Origin: Methanobacteriota archaeon
GTDB lineage: Archaea > Halobacteriota > Methanosarcinia > Methanotrichales > Methanotrichaceae
Reading direction: 5' to 3'
Assembly: GCA_029553285.1 (NCBI GenBank)
Contig: JAKPCO010000067.1
Location: 1-64,000, forward strand
Length of the DNA stretch: 64,000 nucleotides
Shown: positions 54,859 to 63,231 of the stretch, piece by piece
How positions within the stretch are numbered: the stretch's first letter is position 1
Layout: the number at the start of each line of letters is the position of its first letter
The notes under the pieces: generated by a model
The model's input: only the letters and a program-made list of their open reading frames with translations
Database searches by the model: none
What the model was told of the DNA's origin: nothing
Position numbers and translations under genes: made by a program

Positions 54859-56037
54859 CTAATCAATCTTGCGACCTGCGATCCCCCATCCCTTCTCAGA
54901 TGCGATCCTGATGATATCCTTCACTGGAATGTTCAGCTCCTCTGCAATACGCCTGCAGATATCATGCTCCGGCTTCACGCTTATGATCTCCTCTCCGATC
55001 GATCCGATCTTCACAGGCACGGATCTCCCCATGACCTCAACGCTCTCAGTCCTCCGCTCTGCGATCAGCCTGTGAAGCGCCGGAAATACCCTGACCCCGA
55101 GGCTTCCCGTCTCTCTCATCAGAACCGCGGAGAGCTTCCTTGCATCATCCTCTCTGGAGATTATGGAGATCACGCTCCCGCTCCTGCCCTTCTTCATCAC
55201 AGCCGGCACAACCGTCACATCGAGAGCCCCCTCTTTCATGAGCCTGTCGATGAGACTTCCAAGTATCTCCCCTGTCACATCATCCACGTTGGTCTCTATC
55301 TGTACCACGCGATCATGGCGCATCTGATGCGGGATCTCTCCGAGAATCGCTCTCAGGAGGTTCGGCATGCCTATCTCCCTGGAGCCTGCGCCGTACCCGA
55401 CGCGCTCCGCTACGATCTCAGGGTGGTGCTCCAGAAACACATCGACTGATGCGGCCAGTATCGCAGCCCCAGTTGGCGTGAGGAGCTCATGAGGCACAGG
55501 CCCTCCGCGCCATGGTATCCTGTGGGAGCGGAGTATCTCCAGGGTCGCGGGCGCGGGAACCGGAAGCATCCCGTGAGATGTATCCGTGATCCCGCCTCCG
55601 ACCGAGGGTGCGGTCGAGAGGATTCTGTCCAGACTGAGGGACTCCATCGCCGCAGATGATCCCGCGATATCTGCCAGCGCATCCATCGATCCCATCTCGT
55701 GGAACCTCGCGTCCTCTTTATCGACACCATGAACTCTGGATTCTGCTGAGGCCATGATCTCTAGAATCCTCAATGCTCTTTCGAGGGCCTGAGATGAGAG
55801 CGTTGATGCCCTCAGTATATCCCTGGCCTCACCGAGCGAGCGGAACGATTTATCCGAGAGAACTTTAACCCTGAGAGCTCTGATGTGATCAAACCTGCTC
55901 TCTTTAACCTCAAGCCCGCATCCGACAGACTCCACAGCAGATCGGACGGATTCTCTGTCCGCGCCCAGGTCCATGAGCGCCCCTAGTATCATGTCGCCTG
56001 AGGCGCCGCAGTATGGATCGAAGAGAAGTGCTCTCAT
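54859..56037 (-). CDS. larC: LarC-family nickel insertion protein (DUF111)
   Basis: 392 residues. [78 protein letters not shown] and [40 protein letters not shown] are signatures of LarC. In Lactiplantibacillus LarC inserts nickel into the pincer cofactor using CTP. Many archaea have LarC homologues without a lactate racemase; here it leads the tetrapyrrole genes, so a different nickel role is possible. Start ATG 56037. Confidence 0.9.
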   Translation of the reverse strand: MRALLFDPYCGASGDMILGALMDLGADRESVRSAVESVGCGLEVKESRFDHIRALRVKVLSDKSFRSLGEARDILRASTLSSQALERALRILEIMASAESRVHGVDKEDARFHEMGSMDALADIAGSSAAMESLSLDRILSTAPSVGGGITDTSHGMLPVPAPATLEILRSHRIPWRGGPVPHELLTPTGAAILAASVDVFLEHHPEIVAERVGYGAGSREIGMPNLLRAILGEIPHQMRHDRVVQIETNVDDVTGEILGSLIDRLMKEGALDVTVVPAVMKKGRSGSVISIISREDDARKLSAVLMRETGSLGVRVFPALHRLIAERRTESVEVMGRSVPVKIGSIGEEIISVKPEHDICRRIAEELNIPVKDIIRIASEKGWGIAGRKID

Positions 56038-56056
56038 GTCTGGATCCTGCGAATTT

Positions 56057-56612
56057 TTATCTGGAAATCCTCTGATGTTTCATAAAAGTTGTGGCACCAG
56101 AAGCGCGGGTGATGGCCAGTTCTCCCTGGACCCTGGGAATGTCGAGATGTATCACCCGGCCGCCCAGCGACTCGATCCTGGCCATCTCCTCAGGCAGCTC
56201 CGGCCTGTGGTCCATGGTAAGGAGTTTGCTGCCGCCGGCAGTGCCGATAACTATTCGCGCATCGCCCACATTGGCAGCGAGAAACCTCGCTCCAAGCAGG
56301 AGGAGTGTGGCAGCAGCGGCGCCCCCCCAGGATCCCACGGGCGATTATGGCCTCGTCCGTTCTCAGGTATGCCTCTCTCAGGAGTTCCAGATCCGACCGG
56401 CGCGCCTCCTCGGGCTTCTTCGCCTCCATAGAACGGAGTGACCAAAAGCATGGGGTCAAAAACGCGGCTGCAGTTCGGGCGGCGAGTGGGCCGTAATGGC
56501 CGTCGAAGACCTCGGCACCGAAGCAACCTGGGTGATCACGAACTGCATGCACATCCTCCATCACCTCACGCATGCCGATATGCTCGCAGACACCTGCTGC
56601 GATCCTTGCCAT
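56057..56612 (-). pseudogene. PP2C-type protein phosphatase, frameshifted and 3'-truncated
   Basis: The first frame (from ATG 56612) has GVCEHIGMREVMEDVHAVRD and AEVFDGHYGPLAARTAAAFL, PP2C motifs with metal-binding D and G. After IIARGILGG the reading shifts at a run of seven G (minus strand of 56322-56328) to a frame with AAAATLLLLGARFLAANVGDARIVI, KLLTMDHRPELPEEMARIESLGGRVI and RVQGELAITRA, then a stop at 56057. Deleting one G restores one frame. The final PP2C motifs (ASDGLWD-type and N-D) are absent, so the gene is probably dead. MITE copies follow on the 5' side. Confidence 0.8.
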
Positions 56613-56635
56613 CCTCTGCCTCCATAATTCAGCCT

Positions 56636-56755
56636 CGCTTCATGCGTAGCAACTTGTATAGCATGCAACGTGGTTGCTGAAAGCACTTATTCATTTGCCA
56701 AGAACACATACCACAACCGTGCTCCTTCAGGCAAGTCATCAAATGGCTAAGAGCG
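56636..56755 (+). mobile_element. MITE copy C, about 120 bp, degenerate left end
   Basis: Left end CGCTTCATG, core GCAACTTG...GGTTGCTGAAAGCACTTATTC, right end TAAGAGCG. No target duplication found. It sits 7 bp from copy D. Confidence 0.7.
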
Positions 56756-56762
56756 TCGCCCG

Positions 56763-56964
56763 CGCTCTTATGTATTCAGCAACTTTGAGGCCGTGCAGGC
56801 TGGTTGCTTGATGCACCCAGTCACTCGACAGGCCCTCGACTACGTCGATGGGTTTCGACAGTTTCGACTTCATCGAAACTCTTCGACGCAGTCGAATATA
56901 AGTCGAAACGAGCGCATAGGACGACTGGTGTCTCTTCGGCCAGGTCATCAGATGGATGGGAGTG
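56763..56964 (+). mobile_element. MITE copy D, about 202 bp, with TTCGAC-type insert
   Basis: Left end CGCTCTTATG, core CAGCAACTTTGAGG, right end ATGGATGGGAGTG (diverged). It contains about 78 extra bases made of GTCGAT/TTCGAC hairpin words at roughly 56826-56910. No target duplication found. Confidence 0.7.
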
Positions 56965-57020
56965 TATTGGATATGTCAGTGCCGAAAGCTTAATTTTGGA
57001 ACAGAAACAACGCTGGAAAG

Positions 57021-58394
57021 ATGAATCTAGAGTTTCACGGGGCAGTGGGTGGTGTTACAGGTTCGCACATGGTTCTGGATGCAGGGGGCATGCGGGTCGG
57101 GATTGATGCAGGTCTCTTTCAGGGCAATGAGGCATCCAGAAACCAGGCGGACTTCGGTCATGATCCTCGCTCGATACGAGTGCTAATCCTCACGCATGCA
57201 CATATCGATCACAGCGGCCGCGTGCCGCTGTTGATCAAAAAGGGCTTTTCAGGTAAAATCATCTCAACCGCTGCTACAGCGGACCTTTGCGAGATCATGC
57301 TCAGGGATTCTGCACACCTGATGATGGAGGCAGCAGAGCATGAGAGCCACCAAAGCGATCAGCGACGCAGACCACTCGCTGGACCACTTTACGAGGAGAA
57401 GGATGTTGCAGCAGCCATGAGGCACTTCACACCTATCAGGTACAACAAAGAGCATGACTTGGGTCGGTTTTCGATCAGATTCATGGACGCCGGTCATATC
57501 CTGGGATCGGCGATGATCGAGTTATCGTTCGGCAAGAAGAGGCTGGTCTTCAGTGGTGATCTCGGACGACCAGGTGCTCCATTTCTTCGTGATCCTGAAA
57601 AGGTTGATGCAGCAGATTGGCTGGTGCTTGAATCCACATATGGCGATATGGATCATGGGAATATCGCCGACAGAGGCAAGATACTGCTGAATATCATTCT
57701 TGAGACTCTAGAGCGGGGCGGGAACGTTGTCATCCCAGCCTTTGCCATCGGGAGGACGCAGGAGATACTGTACGAGCTGAATCCATATGCTGAAAAGGGA
57801 GTGCTTAGTGGGGTGAGCTGCTTTGTCGACAGTCCGATGGCGATCTCTGCAACTGAGATCTACGCCCGTCATCCAGAATGCTTTGATGAGGAGACGCTCT
57901 CTCTTTTGAGAAGTGGCGATAGCCCGCTTGAGTTTCCTGGGATCCAGTACACAAGATCGCAGGATGAGTCTAAGGCCATATACGATCACAGAGGGCCTCG
58001 CATCATAATCTCAGCAAGCGGAATGTGCACCGGCGGCCGGGTTCTGCATCACCTGATAAAGAATCTGGAGCAGAAGGACTCCACAATACTCTTTGTAGGT
58101 TATCAGGCTGATGGAACGATAGGTAGAAGGCTGTTGGACGGGGCGAGGAAGATCCGTATACTGGATAAGGACCTGGATGTTAAAGCCCAGATCACATCAA
58201 TGGATGCATTTTCAGCCCACGCCGGCCGAAAGGAGATCTTGAGCTGGCTGCGCTCATTCAGGCAGTTCCCGGACAAGGTCTTCCTCAACCATGGAGAGCC
58301 AAGAGCAACCAGAGCACTTGCAGAGGCAATCAGAACCGAGTTCGATTCAGAGGTCACCATCCCTGAGATGGGGCAGAAATACCTGCTGAGTTGA
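57021..58394 (+). CDS. MBL-fold beta-CASP ribonuclease (CPSF/RNase J-like)
   Basis: 457 residues. Metallo-beta-lactamase motifs: FHGAVGGVTGSHMVLDAGGMRVGIDAGLF, the HxHxDH metal site LTHAHIDHSGRVP, DAGHILGSAM, VFSGDLGRPG. The beta-CASP insert shows IPAFAIGRTQEILYEL, IIISASGMCTGGRVLHHL and VGYQADGTIGR, then DAFSAHAGRKEIL and VFLNHGEPRATRALAEAI. This bacterial-style family lacks the KH domains of archaeal aCPSF1. It lies between two MITE pairs, suggesting acquisition or a mobile neighbourhood. Start ATG 57021; no strong ribosome site. Confidence 0.92.
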   Translation: MNLEFHGAVGGVTGSHMVLDAGGMRVGIDAGLFQGNEASRNQADFGHDPRSIRVLILTHAHIDHSGRVPLLIKKGFSGKIISTAATADLCEIMLRDSAHLMMEAAEHESHQSDQRRRPLAGPLYEEKDVAAAMRHFTPIRYNKEHDLGRFSIRFMDAGHILGSAMIELSFGKKRLVFSGDLGRPGAPFLRDPEKVDAADWLVLESTYGDMDHGNIADRGKILLNIILETLERGGNVVIPAFAIGRTQEILYELNPYAEKGVLSGVSCFVDSPMAISATEIYARHPECFDEETLSLLRSGDSPLEFPGIQYTRSQDESKAIYDHRGPRIIISASGMCTGGRVLHHLIKNLEQKDSTILFVGYQADGTIGRRLLDGARKIRILDKDLDVKAQITSMDAFSAHAGRKEILSWLRSFRQFPDKVFLNHGEPRATRALAEAIRTEFDSEVTIPEMGQKYLLS

Positions 58395-58452
58395 ACATGC
58401 TGAGTTGAGCCCAAGGCCAGAGGTATCGTGTTCATCTGGTGATTTTGGCGTT

Positions 58453-58606
58453 CGCTCTTATGCATTCAGCAACTTGAAGGACATCCAGCCGGTTGCTGAA
58501 TGCACTCATTCGCTCGCCAAGCCTTCGACTCAGTCGAAGATAAGTCGAAACGAGAGCATAGCAGGACCAGTGCCTCTGCGAACAAGTTATCAAATGGATA
58601 AGAGCG
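58453..58606 (+). mobile_element. MITE copy E, 154 bp, with one TTCGAC-type unit
   Basis: Ends CGCTCTTATG and GATAAGAGCG, flanked by the perfect direct repeat TTGGCGTT (58445-58452 and 58607-58614). It is 30 bp longer than copies A and F, owing to CTTCGACTCAGTCGAAG and following bases at about 58523-58552. Confidence 0.85.
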
Positions 58607-58772
58607 TTGGCGTTTTGCAAGAGAGGGGGTCGACCTTCTTTGAGTTTGGAATAGGCAGGCCTCCTATATATTTATTTCAAAAAATATTGTCATCGTAATC
58701 GACATCTGGAGATTTGTTTATCCGACGCCCCAAAGCTGGTTGATGATACGAACCTCCTGAGGTTATTGCTTT

Positions 58773-58896
58773 CGCTCTTATGTGCTTGGCAACTTGTGGG
58801 TCGTACAATGTGGTTGCTGAACGCACTTATTCATTCACCAGGGATGCATAGCAGAACCAGTACTTCTATGGGTAAGTTATCATATGGATAAGAGCG
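58773..58896 (+). mobile_element. MITE copy F, 124 bp
   Basis: Ends CGCTCTTATG and GATAAGAGCG, flanked by the perfect direct repeat ATTGCTTT (58765-58772 and 58897-58904). Closely matches copy A (33489-33612) in length and sequence. Confidence 0.85.
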
Positions 58897-58989
58897 ATTG
58901 CTTTTTCGTTTATCCGCACTTATAGGTGAGGATAGAGTCTCAGCACAAATTTATTAAGCGATGAGGTGGAACTTAGTTAGGGGATATCA

Positions 58990-59118
58990 TTGAAAGTGAC
59001 ATATACAGATAAAAGTGGGAAAAAGGTAGAGCAGACTTTTAGTACAGAGGAAGAGGGTAAGAAGCTGAAGGAGAAGCTCAAGGCACTGGGAATAACGGAC
59101 GCAAAGTGGGAATGGTAA
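58990..59118 (+). CDS. 42-residue small acidic/basic protein
   Basis: A TTG at 58990, six bases after AGGGG, opens MKVTYTDKSGKKVEQTFSTE..., ending GITDAKWEW. The chain is half lysine and glutamate and looks like a beta hairpin plus a helix (EEGKKLKEKLKALG). It has an upstream AT-rich TTTATTAAG near 58950. GTG 58996 is an alternative start. No family is recognised; the clean start signal and protein-like composition support it. Confidence 0.5.
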   Translation: MKVTYTDKSGKKVEQTFSTEEEGKKLKEKLKALGITDAKWEW

Positions 59119-59123
59119 ATAGG

Positions 59124-59160
59124 ATGTGGATATCCCGGTCCTAAAGGGCCGGACTTCCAA
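59124..59160. repeat. second CCTAAAGGG-type hairpin
   Basis: The stem CCGGTCCT-AA-AGGGCCGG (59135-59152) followed by ACTTCC mirrors the segment at 7477-7512. On the minus strand it reads GGAAGTCCGGCCCTTTAGGA, again like tnpB-type element ends, but it could also act as a terminator for the small gene just upstream. Confidence 0.35.
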
Positions 59161-59268
59161 CATCATCACCATAACATTTATCATTAGTTTCGCTCCCGAA
59201 GACAGGCAGCTATTCTGTCTTATTCGGGGCACATCTTTGAAAATCTTTAAGATAAAGCGGGTGAGATT

Positions 59269-59781
59269 GTGAACAGACTGGCCATAATAATAGCGGTTTT
59301 TGCCCTGCTTGGATGCTCGGCTGCCCTTGACGCGAAGGTCATCATCCCATGCGAGAGGACTCTTGTGGTCGATCCTGGAGATGGTTACTACATCAATACC
59401 GGCGACATCGATACATCCTCTGGAATCTTCATGGAGAACTTCACGATAAGTGATGGTCTCGGTAAAGCAGATGCGGTGGTCTTCACTCCATACGATGATG
59501 TTCTGAAAATGTTGAGCAGGGAATCGTTCCTGGATATAATGTCGGTGGCGCTGATGATAGAGGCGACAAAGGAGGGGCAGGAGACTGGAAACTGGACCGC
59601 TTCCAGCTACTACGGAGCGCCTGTGGTGGTGCACAACATGACATTCACCTCAGGCACCCTTGCAGGCAGCGATGCATACCTTGCGGTATGGCACGCGGGA
59701 GATGACAGCTACCTGATGCTGTTGTCGATGCTGGACAGCAACACGACATCACGTATTATCAGCACCGCCAGGATAGTCTAG
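59269..59781 (+). CDS. secreted protein of unknown function
   Basis: 170 residues, GTG start. Signal peptide MNRLAIIIAVFALLGCSAALDA, with a possible lipobox (LLGC) making it a lipoprotein candidate. The mature part has VDPGDGYYINTGDIDTSSGIF, FTPYDDVLKMLSRESFLDIMSVALMIE and SGTLAGSDAYLAVWHAGDDSYLMLLS. No known domain. Its 3' end overlaps the convergent dUTPase gene by 4 bp. Confidence 0.72.
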   Translation: MNRLAIIIAVFALLGCSAALDAKVIIPCERTLVVDPGDGYYINTGDIDTSSGIFMENFTISDGLGKADAVVFTPYDDVLKMLSRESFLDIMSVALMIEATKEGQETGNWTASSYYGAPVVVHNMTFTSGTLAGSDAYLAVWHAGDDSYLMLLSMLDSNTTSRIISTARIV

Positions 59782-60269
59782 ATGTTCTCCCCCTGGTAGG
59801 CTCCGCTGTAGGCTCGGTCCGCTGCGATCTTCATGGTGATGAAGACGAGCTGCATGAGCCTTGCATTCTTTTTTATGCGTATACCATGCGGGTTGTGGAC
59901 CACGAGAAGCGATTGAGATCTGCCACTGTATCCAGGATCCCATACTGCGGTCTCGAGGGTCGCCCCGCATCTAAGGAGGCTAGATCTGGGAAGTGCGAAC
60001 GCCATCATGTCCATGGGCATTCTGACGATCTCATTGAACGTCACCAGATACGCACCCTGCTCCAGGAATGCCCATCCATCACCATCAAACTGAACCGCCT
60101 CGGTCTCTGCGAGTTTCCGTTCGGTGTTGTCGAGGTCGATAGAACCCGAGGACACGAACCGCTCTATGCTTCTGGCTGTCAGATCCACGCCACATATCTG
60201 CTCCTGAATCTCCCGGTCTGCAAACGACTCCAGGAATCTCAACGCATCCCTTCCAGAGATCACCGACAT
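59778..60269 (-). CDS. dut: dUTPase / dCTP-deaminase family nucleotide hydrolase
   Basis: 163 residues from ATG 60269 (MSVISGRDALRFLES). The trimeric dUTPase/DCD fold shows CGVDLTARSIERF, GAYLVTFNEIVRMPMDMMAFALPRSSLLRCGATLETAVWDPGYSGRSQ and RIKKNARLMQLVFITM. R-S-S-L-x-R-x-G and W-D-x-G-Y-x-G are the substrate-site motifs. Methanogens of this group have a dUTPase of this size; activity as dCTP deaminase cannot be excluded. Confidence 0.88.
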   Translation of the reverse strand: MSVISGRDALRFLESFADREIQEQICGVDLTARSIERFVSSGSIDLDNTERKLAETEAVQFDGDGWAFLEQGAYLVTFNEIVRMPMDMMAFALPRSSLLRCGATLETAVWDPGYSGRSQSLLVVHNPHGIRIKKNARLMQLVFITMKIAADRAYSGAYQGENI

Positions 60270-60377
60270 GACCATCCCCAAGGGTTAAATCCGATGACGC
60301 CTTAAATATCATGGGGGTGCGCCGGATCTGTTTCTTGGGTGCAGTCTGTGCATCCCGGGGATGGAAGTGTGGATGGA

Positions 60378-60692
60378 TTGATAATATTCGAGGTGGAGAT
60401 CGAGGAACCCACCGTTATCCGGTCGAGGATAATCTGGCCGACCGCAGAGGGCCCGTGGATAGAGGGCGGTGTGGATGAGCTTGTAGTCCATCTCATATAC
60501 GCGATGTGGTCTGCATACAACACAGCCTGGGCCCTCTCTCTCGTGATATCAAGCCGGTATGCAGATCTCGGCATCTCGATCTCAGAATCACTCTCGAAGC
60601 TCATCTGTTCGCTGGGCGCTGTGGAGATAAGCGAGATACGCATGGACAGAAACGCCCTCGAGGAGCTCAGGAAGGACAGGATAGAGCCGTAA
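60378..60692 (+). CDS. conserved-looking hypothetical protein
   Basis: About 104 residues from TTG 60378 (MIIFEVEIEEPTVIRSRIIWPT); a GTG at 60339 would add 13 residues. One amphipathic helix (ELVVHLIYAMWSAYNTAWALSLVIS) is followed by SISESLSKLICSLGAVEISEIRMDR. No membrane anchor, cysteine cluster or catalytic motif is evident. It stands divergent from dut. Family not recognised. Confidence 0.55.
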   Translation: MIIFEVEIEEPTVIRSRIIWPTAEGPWIEGGVDELVVHLIYAMWSAYNTAWALSLVISSRYADLGISISESLSKLICSLGAVEISEIRMDRNALEELRKDRIEP

Positions 60693-60921
60693 TTCCTTGC
60701 GCCTGGCATCCGCCGGTATGCTGGCGGTAGCATTGCGGCACGTATCGAGACCTCGCCCCCTTCACTGGGATCAACAGCATCTCACCCTCCACCGGATGGT
60801 ACCACATCAGTGTCTTCCCATCTATTCGTTAGCCACATTCTGAAACCAGATGCTTCCAGAGGCAGAGCAGCCGGGCGTCAACTTCTTTTTGATGTGAGAC
60901 GTGAATCGGGCTGGTGGTTCT

Positions 60922-61422
60922 GTGAACGCAGAGCTGGATGATAGAGATGTTATAGAGTACTTCAAGCGCAGCTACAGAGCCGTCGACGGGCTGTGGTTCA
61001 TGAAGGTCGAGGAGCGCTACGGCTTCGATACCGCTCTGGATATAGATGATGATGTGTGGAGGGTTATGCCGAAGATACAGGCGAGAGCCCTGAAGTCGAT
61101 GATGAACGAGTCGAATGGCCTGGATTCTCTTGCGAGGTGCTTCGCAGCAAAGCTCTCACTGGAGGAGTTCGAGTTCGAGAGCACATGTGACGGGAGATGT
61201 GTGAGGTTCACGGTGACCAGATGCCCATGGCATGAGATTATGGTCCGTGCCGGGAGGGCTGAGCTGAACGAGCGCGTCGGGTCCAGGATATGCTGGAGCG
61301 AGCTGGAGGTCTGGGCATCAGAGTTCGGCGACGGTATAATTCCCAGGAGAGACAGAAGGATCTGCAGGGGAGATGAGAGCTGCGAGATCGGGTTCGAGCT
61401 TGGGAATGGAGCGGAACACTAA
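60922..61422 (+). CDS. DUF6125 family protein
   Basis: 166 residues from GTG 60922, five bases after GGTGG (MNAELDDRDVIEYFKRSYRAVDGLWFMKVEERYG); GTG 60901 would add seven residues. The C-terminal half has FTVTRCPWHEIMVRAGR, a cysteine in GSRICWSELEVWASEFG and late cysteines in RRICRGDESCEIGFE. This matches archaeal and bacterial DUF6125 proteins, related to L-2-amino-thiazoline-4-carboxylate hydrolase-type domains, with no settled function. Confidence 0.72.
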   Translation: MNAELDDRDVIEYFKRSYRAVDGLWFMKVEERYGFDTALDIDDDVWRVMPKIQARALKSMMNESNGLDSLARCFAAKLSLEEFEFESTCDGRCVRFTVTRCPWHEIMVRAGRAELNERVGSRICWSELEVWASEFGDGIIPRRDRRICRGDESCEIGFELGNGAEH

Positions 61423-61494
61423 CATCTCCGGTGCTGCTCTCCCGCATTCAGAGCACTCAGTGCTCTTCGAGCGCACATCGGATGCGGATTGCTC

Positions 61495-62364
61495 TCACAT
61501 CCTCCTCTCGAAGAGATCGATCTCGTCGAGCGATATCGCGGCGCACCCTGTGGTTCTGAGGTAGTGCGCGAGAAGCCTCGACCTGACGCCTGCAGGATGG
61601 TAGAGTATCACAGCCTCAGGCGAGACGTGATCTAGCATTCTCATTATCCCGCGGAAATCCAGGTGGTCGCTGAGACGTATCCGCTTCCATGAGGCATCCG
61701 CCCTTCCGGTGAGCATGTACCTCTCAGGCGAGCGCACCCTTGGAAGGTTTTTTGGGGTGACGACAGAGACGCCATCAAAATCCTGGAAGTCGATGATATC
61801 GCCGGCATCTGGCATCAGAGCCTCTGTGAGCCTTCTCCCCTCCTCGTCCATGCCTATCGGATCGCTGAATCCCATGGCTCTTATCAGAGATACCGCACGC
61901 TGCGCCTTGCCGAACGCGTATGCTCCGAAAGATGATCCCGAGTTGAGCGCCTCCCAGAATCCGCTCAGATCGTCATCGAATACGCAGGACGAGTCCCATG
62001 GGTCCCCGTAGTTCGCCTCTGCTACCAGAAGATCGCATTTCGGCAGAGATCTGTAATCCTTGACATCCCCTGTCACGAGGATCCTCACGCCCAGACTGTT
62101 CTCCCAGTAGAACGCCGATGATCCGATGGTGTGCCTTGTGGGATACGTTCTCAGCTCAACGCCATTGATATCCAGAGCCTCTCCGACCTCAAAGCTCCTG
62201 CCCGCATAGCTCCTCTCGTGCCTGATCTCGAGAGCCAGTGCGGTCTCCCGTGATGCTATCGCCCTCGGCGACCGCATCGCGGAGCTTCCATGGTGATCGC
62301 TGTGCGCATGGGTTATGAGATAAGCATCAGGCTGGTCGCATCCTGGAGCCCTGCTCGTGTCCAC
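61495..62364 (-). CDS. MBL-fold exonuclease-like protein (true start probably upstream)
   Basis: 289 residues from GTG 62364. The metal site YLITHAHSDHHG, ILVTGDVKDYRSLPKCDLLVAEANYGDPW, and the beta-CASP/exonuclease-like YGA-YAFGKAQRAVSLIRAMGF with PEAVILYHPAG follow the SNM1/YSH1-like layout. The same frame upstream to TGA 62490 reads ...GNPAPHLSLLFDDRKFSVDTSR, which looks like the missing first beta strands, but contains no ATG, GTG or TTG. Starts at CTG 62463 or ATA 62487 (seven bases after GGAGG) are possible. Likely acts on nucleic acid. Confidence 0.8.
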   Translation of the reverse strand: MDTSRAPGCDQPDAYLITHAHSDHHGSSAMRSPRAIASRETALALEIRHERSYAGRSFEVGEALDINGVELRTYPTRHTIGSSAFYWENSLGVRILVTGDVKDYRSLPKCDLLVAEANYGDPWDSSCVFDDDLSGFWEALNSGSSFGAYAFGKAQRAVSLIRAMGFSDPIGMDEEGRRLTEALMPDAGDIIDFQDFDGVSVVTPKNLPRVRSPERYMLTGRADASWKRIRLSDHLDFRGIMRMLDHVSPEAVILYHPAGVRSRLLAHYLRTTGCAAISLDEIDLFERRM

Positions 62365-62498
62365 GGAGAACTTGCGATCGTCGAAGAGCAGCGAGAGGTG
62401 CGGAGCGGGGTTGCCATTGCCGTTCAGCCTTCTTATGGGTAAGACCCCGAGCTCTCTGAACAGATCATGGATCCGACGCGCACCTATTCAACCGCCTC

Positions 62499-62795
62499 CT
62501 AGAGTATCTCATCGATCGCGCTGCTCAGCTCCTCTTTGGACGTGACGCCCAGCCAGCGGCGGACCTCCCTGCCGTCCTTCTCAAGAACTATCGTCGGCAC
62601 CACCATGATGTTGTACCTGTTCGCGAGCTCCATGTTTCTGTCGACATCTATCTTCTTGATCTCAATCCTTCCGCCGTACTTCTTCTCCAGCTCCTCCATT
62701 ATCGGCGTCTGCATCCTGCAGGGACCGCACCACTCTGCGAAGAAATCCATCAGCACAGGTTTGTCCAAATCCTCAACCTCCTCAAATGATGTCAA
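62499..62795 (-). CDS. trx: thioredoxin
   Basis: 98 residues, TTG start six bases after GGAG, inside the 3' end of the AhbA/B gene (14 bp overlap). Active site WCGPC (C23, C26) in VLMDFFAEWCGPCRMQTPIMEELEKKYG; the cis-proline is in VVPTIVLEKDG. It reduces disulfides. Overlap with a heme-pathway gene suggests it may keep those enzymes or their Fe-S partners reduced. Confidence 0.94.
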   Translation of the reverse strand: MTSFEEVEDLDKPVLMDFFAEWCGPCRMQTPIMEELEKKYGGRIEIKKIDVDRNMELANRYNIMVVPTIVLEKDGREVRRWLGVTSKEELSSAIDEIL

Positions 62796-63231
62796 ACTTG
62801 ACTCCTATCTTGAAAATCCTGATGGTCGGGAGCACGAGCATCTCGCGCCCTGTCCTTCTCCTTATCTCCGATATTATTTCATCAACACGCTCCTCAGGCG
62901 CGGATACCGTGAACCACATGTTATAACCGCTCTCGTTCGGCCTGAGGTAGTTGTGCGAGACCTCATCGTACTCGTTCACGACAGAGCTGATCTGATCTGC
63001 GTCCTCCGGAGATACCTTCATCGCGACGAGAACTCCAATCATGCCGAGACGTCTCAGATCCAGAATCGGGCCGATCCTGCGGATGAGCCCGAGCTCCTTC
63101 AGCCTGGAGACTCTTCTTATGAGCTCATCCTCCTCGATGCCCAGGCTCTCCGCGAGCTTCCTGAAGGGCCTGTCAACAAGAGGAAAAGACTCCTGGAGCA
63201 CTGCGAGGATCTTCAGATCGATCTCATCCAA
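62782..63231 (-). CDS. siroheme decarboxylase subunit (AhbA/AhbB, Lrp/AsnC-like)
   Basis: 149 residues from TTG 63231, about seven bases after GGAGG and overlapping the radical SAM gene by 8 bp. An Lrp-like helix-turn-helix (LDEIDLKILAVLQESFPLVDRPFRKLAESLG) and an AsnC-like domain with SHNYLRPNESGYNMWFTVSAPEE are seen; the histidine and Y-N-M-W-F-T are typical of siroheme decarboxylases. AhbA and AhbB form a heterodimer converting siroheme to 12,18-didecarboxysiroheme. I cannot tell A from B; the partner is not in the window. Confidence 0.88.
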   Translation of the reverse strand: MDEIDLKILAVLQESFPLVDRPFRKLAESLGIEEDELIRRVSRLKELGLIRRIGPILDLRRLGMIGVLVAMKVSPEDADQISSVVNEYDEVSHNYLRPNESGYNMWFTVSAPEERVDEIISEIRRRTGREMLVLPTIRIFKIGVKFDII

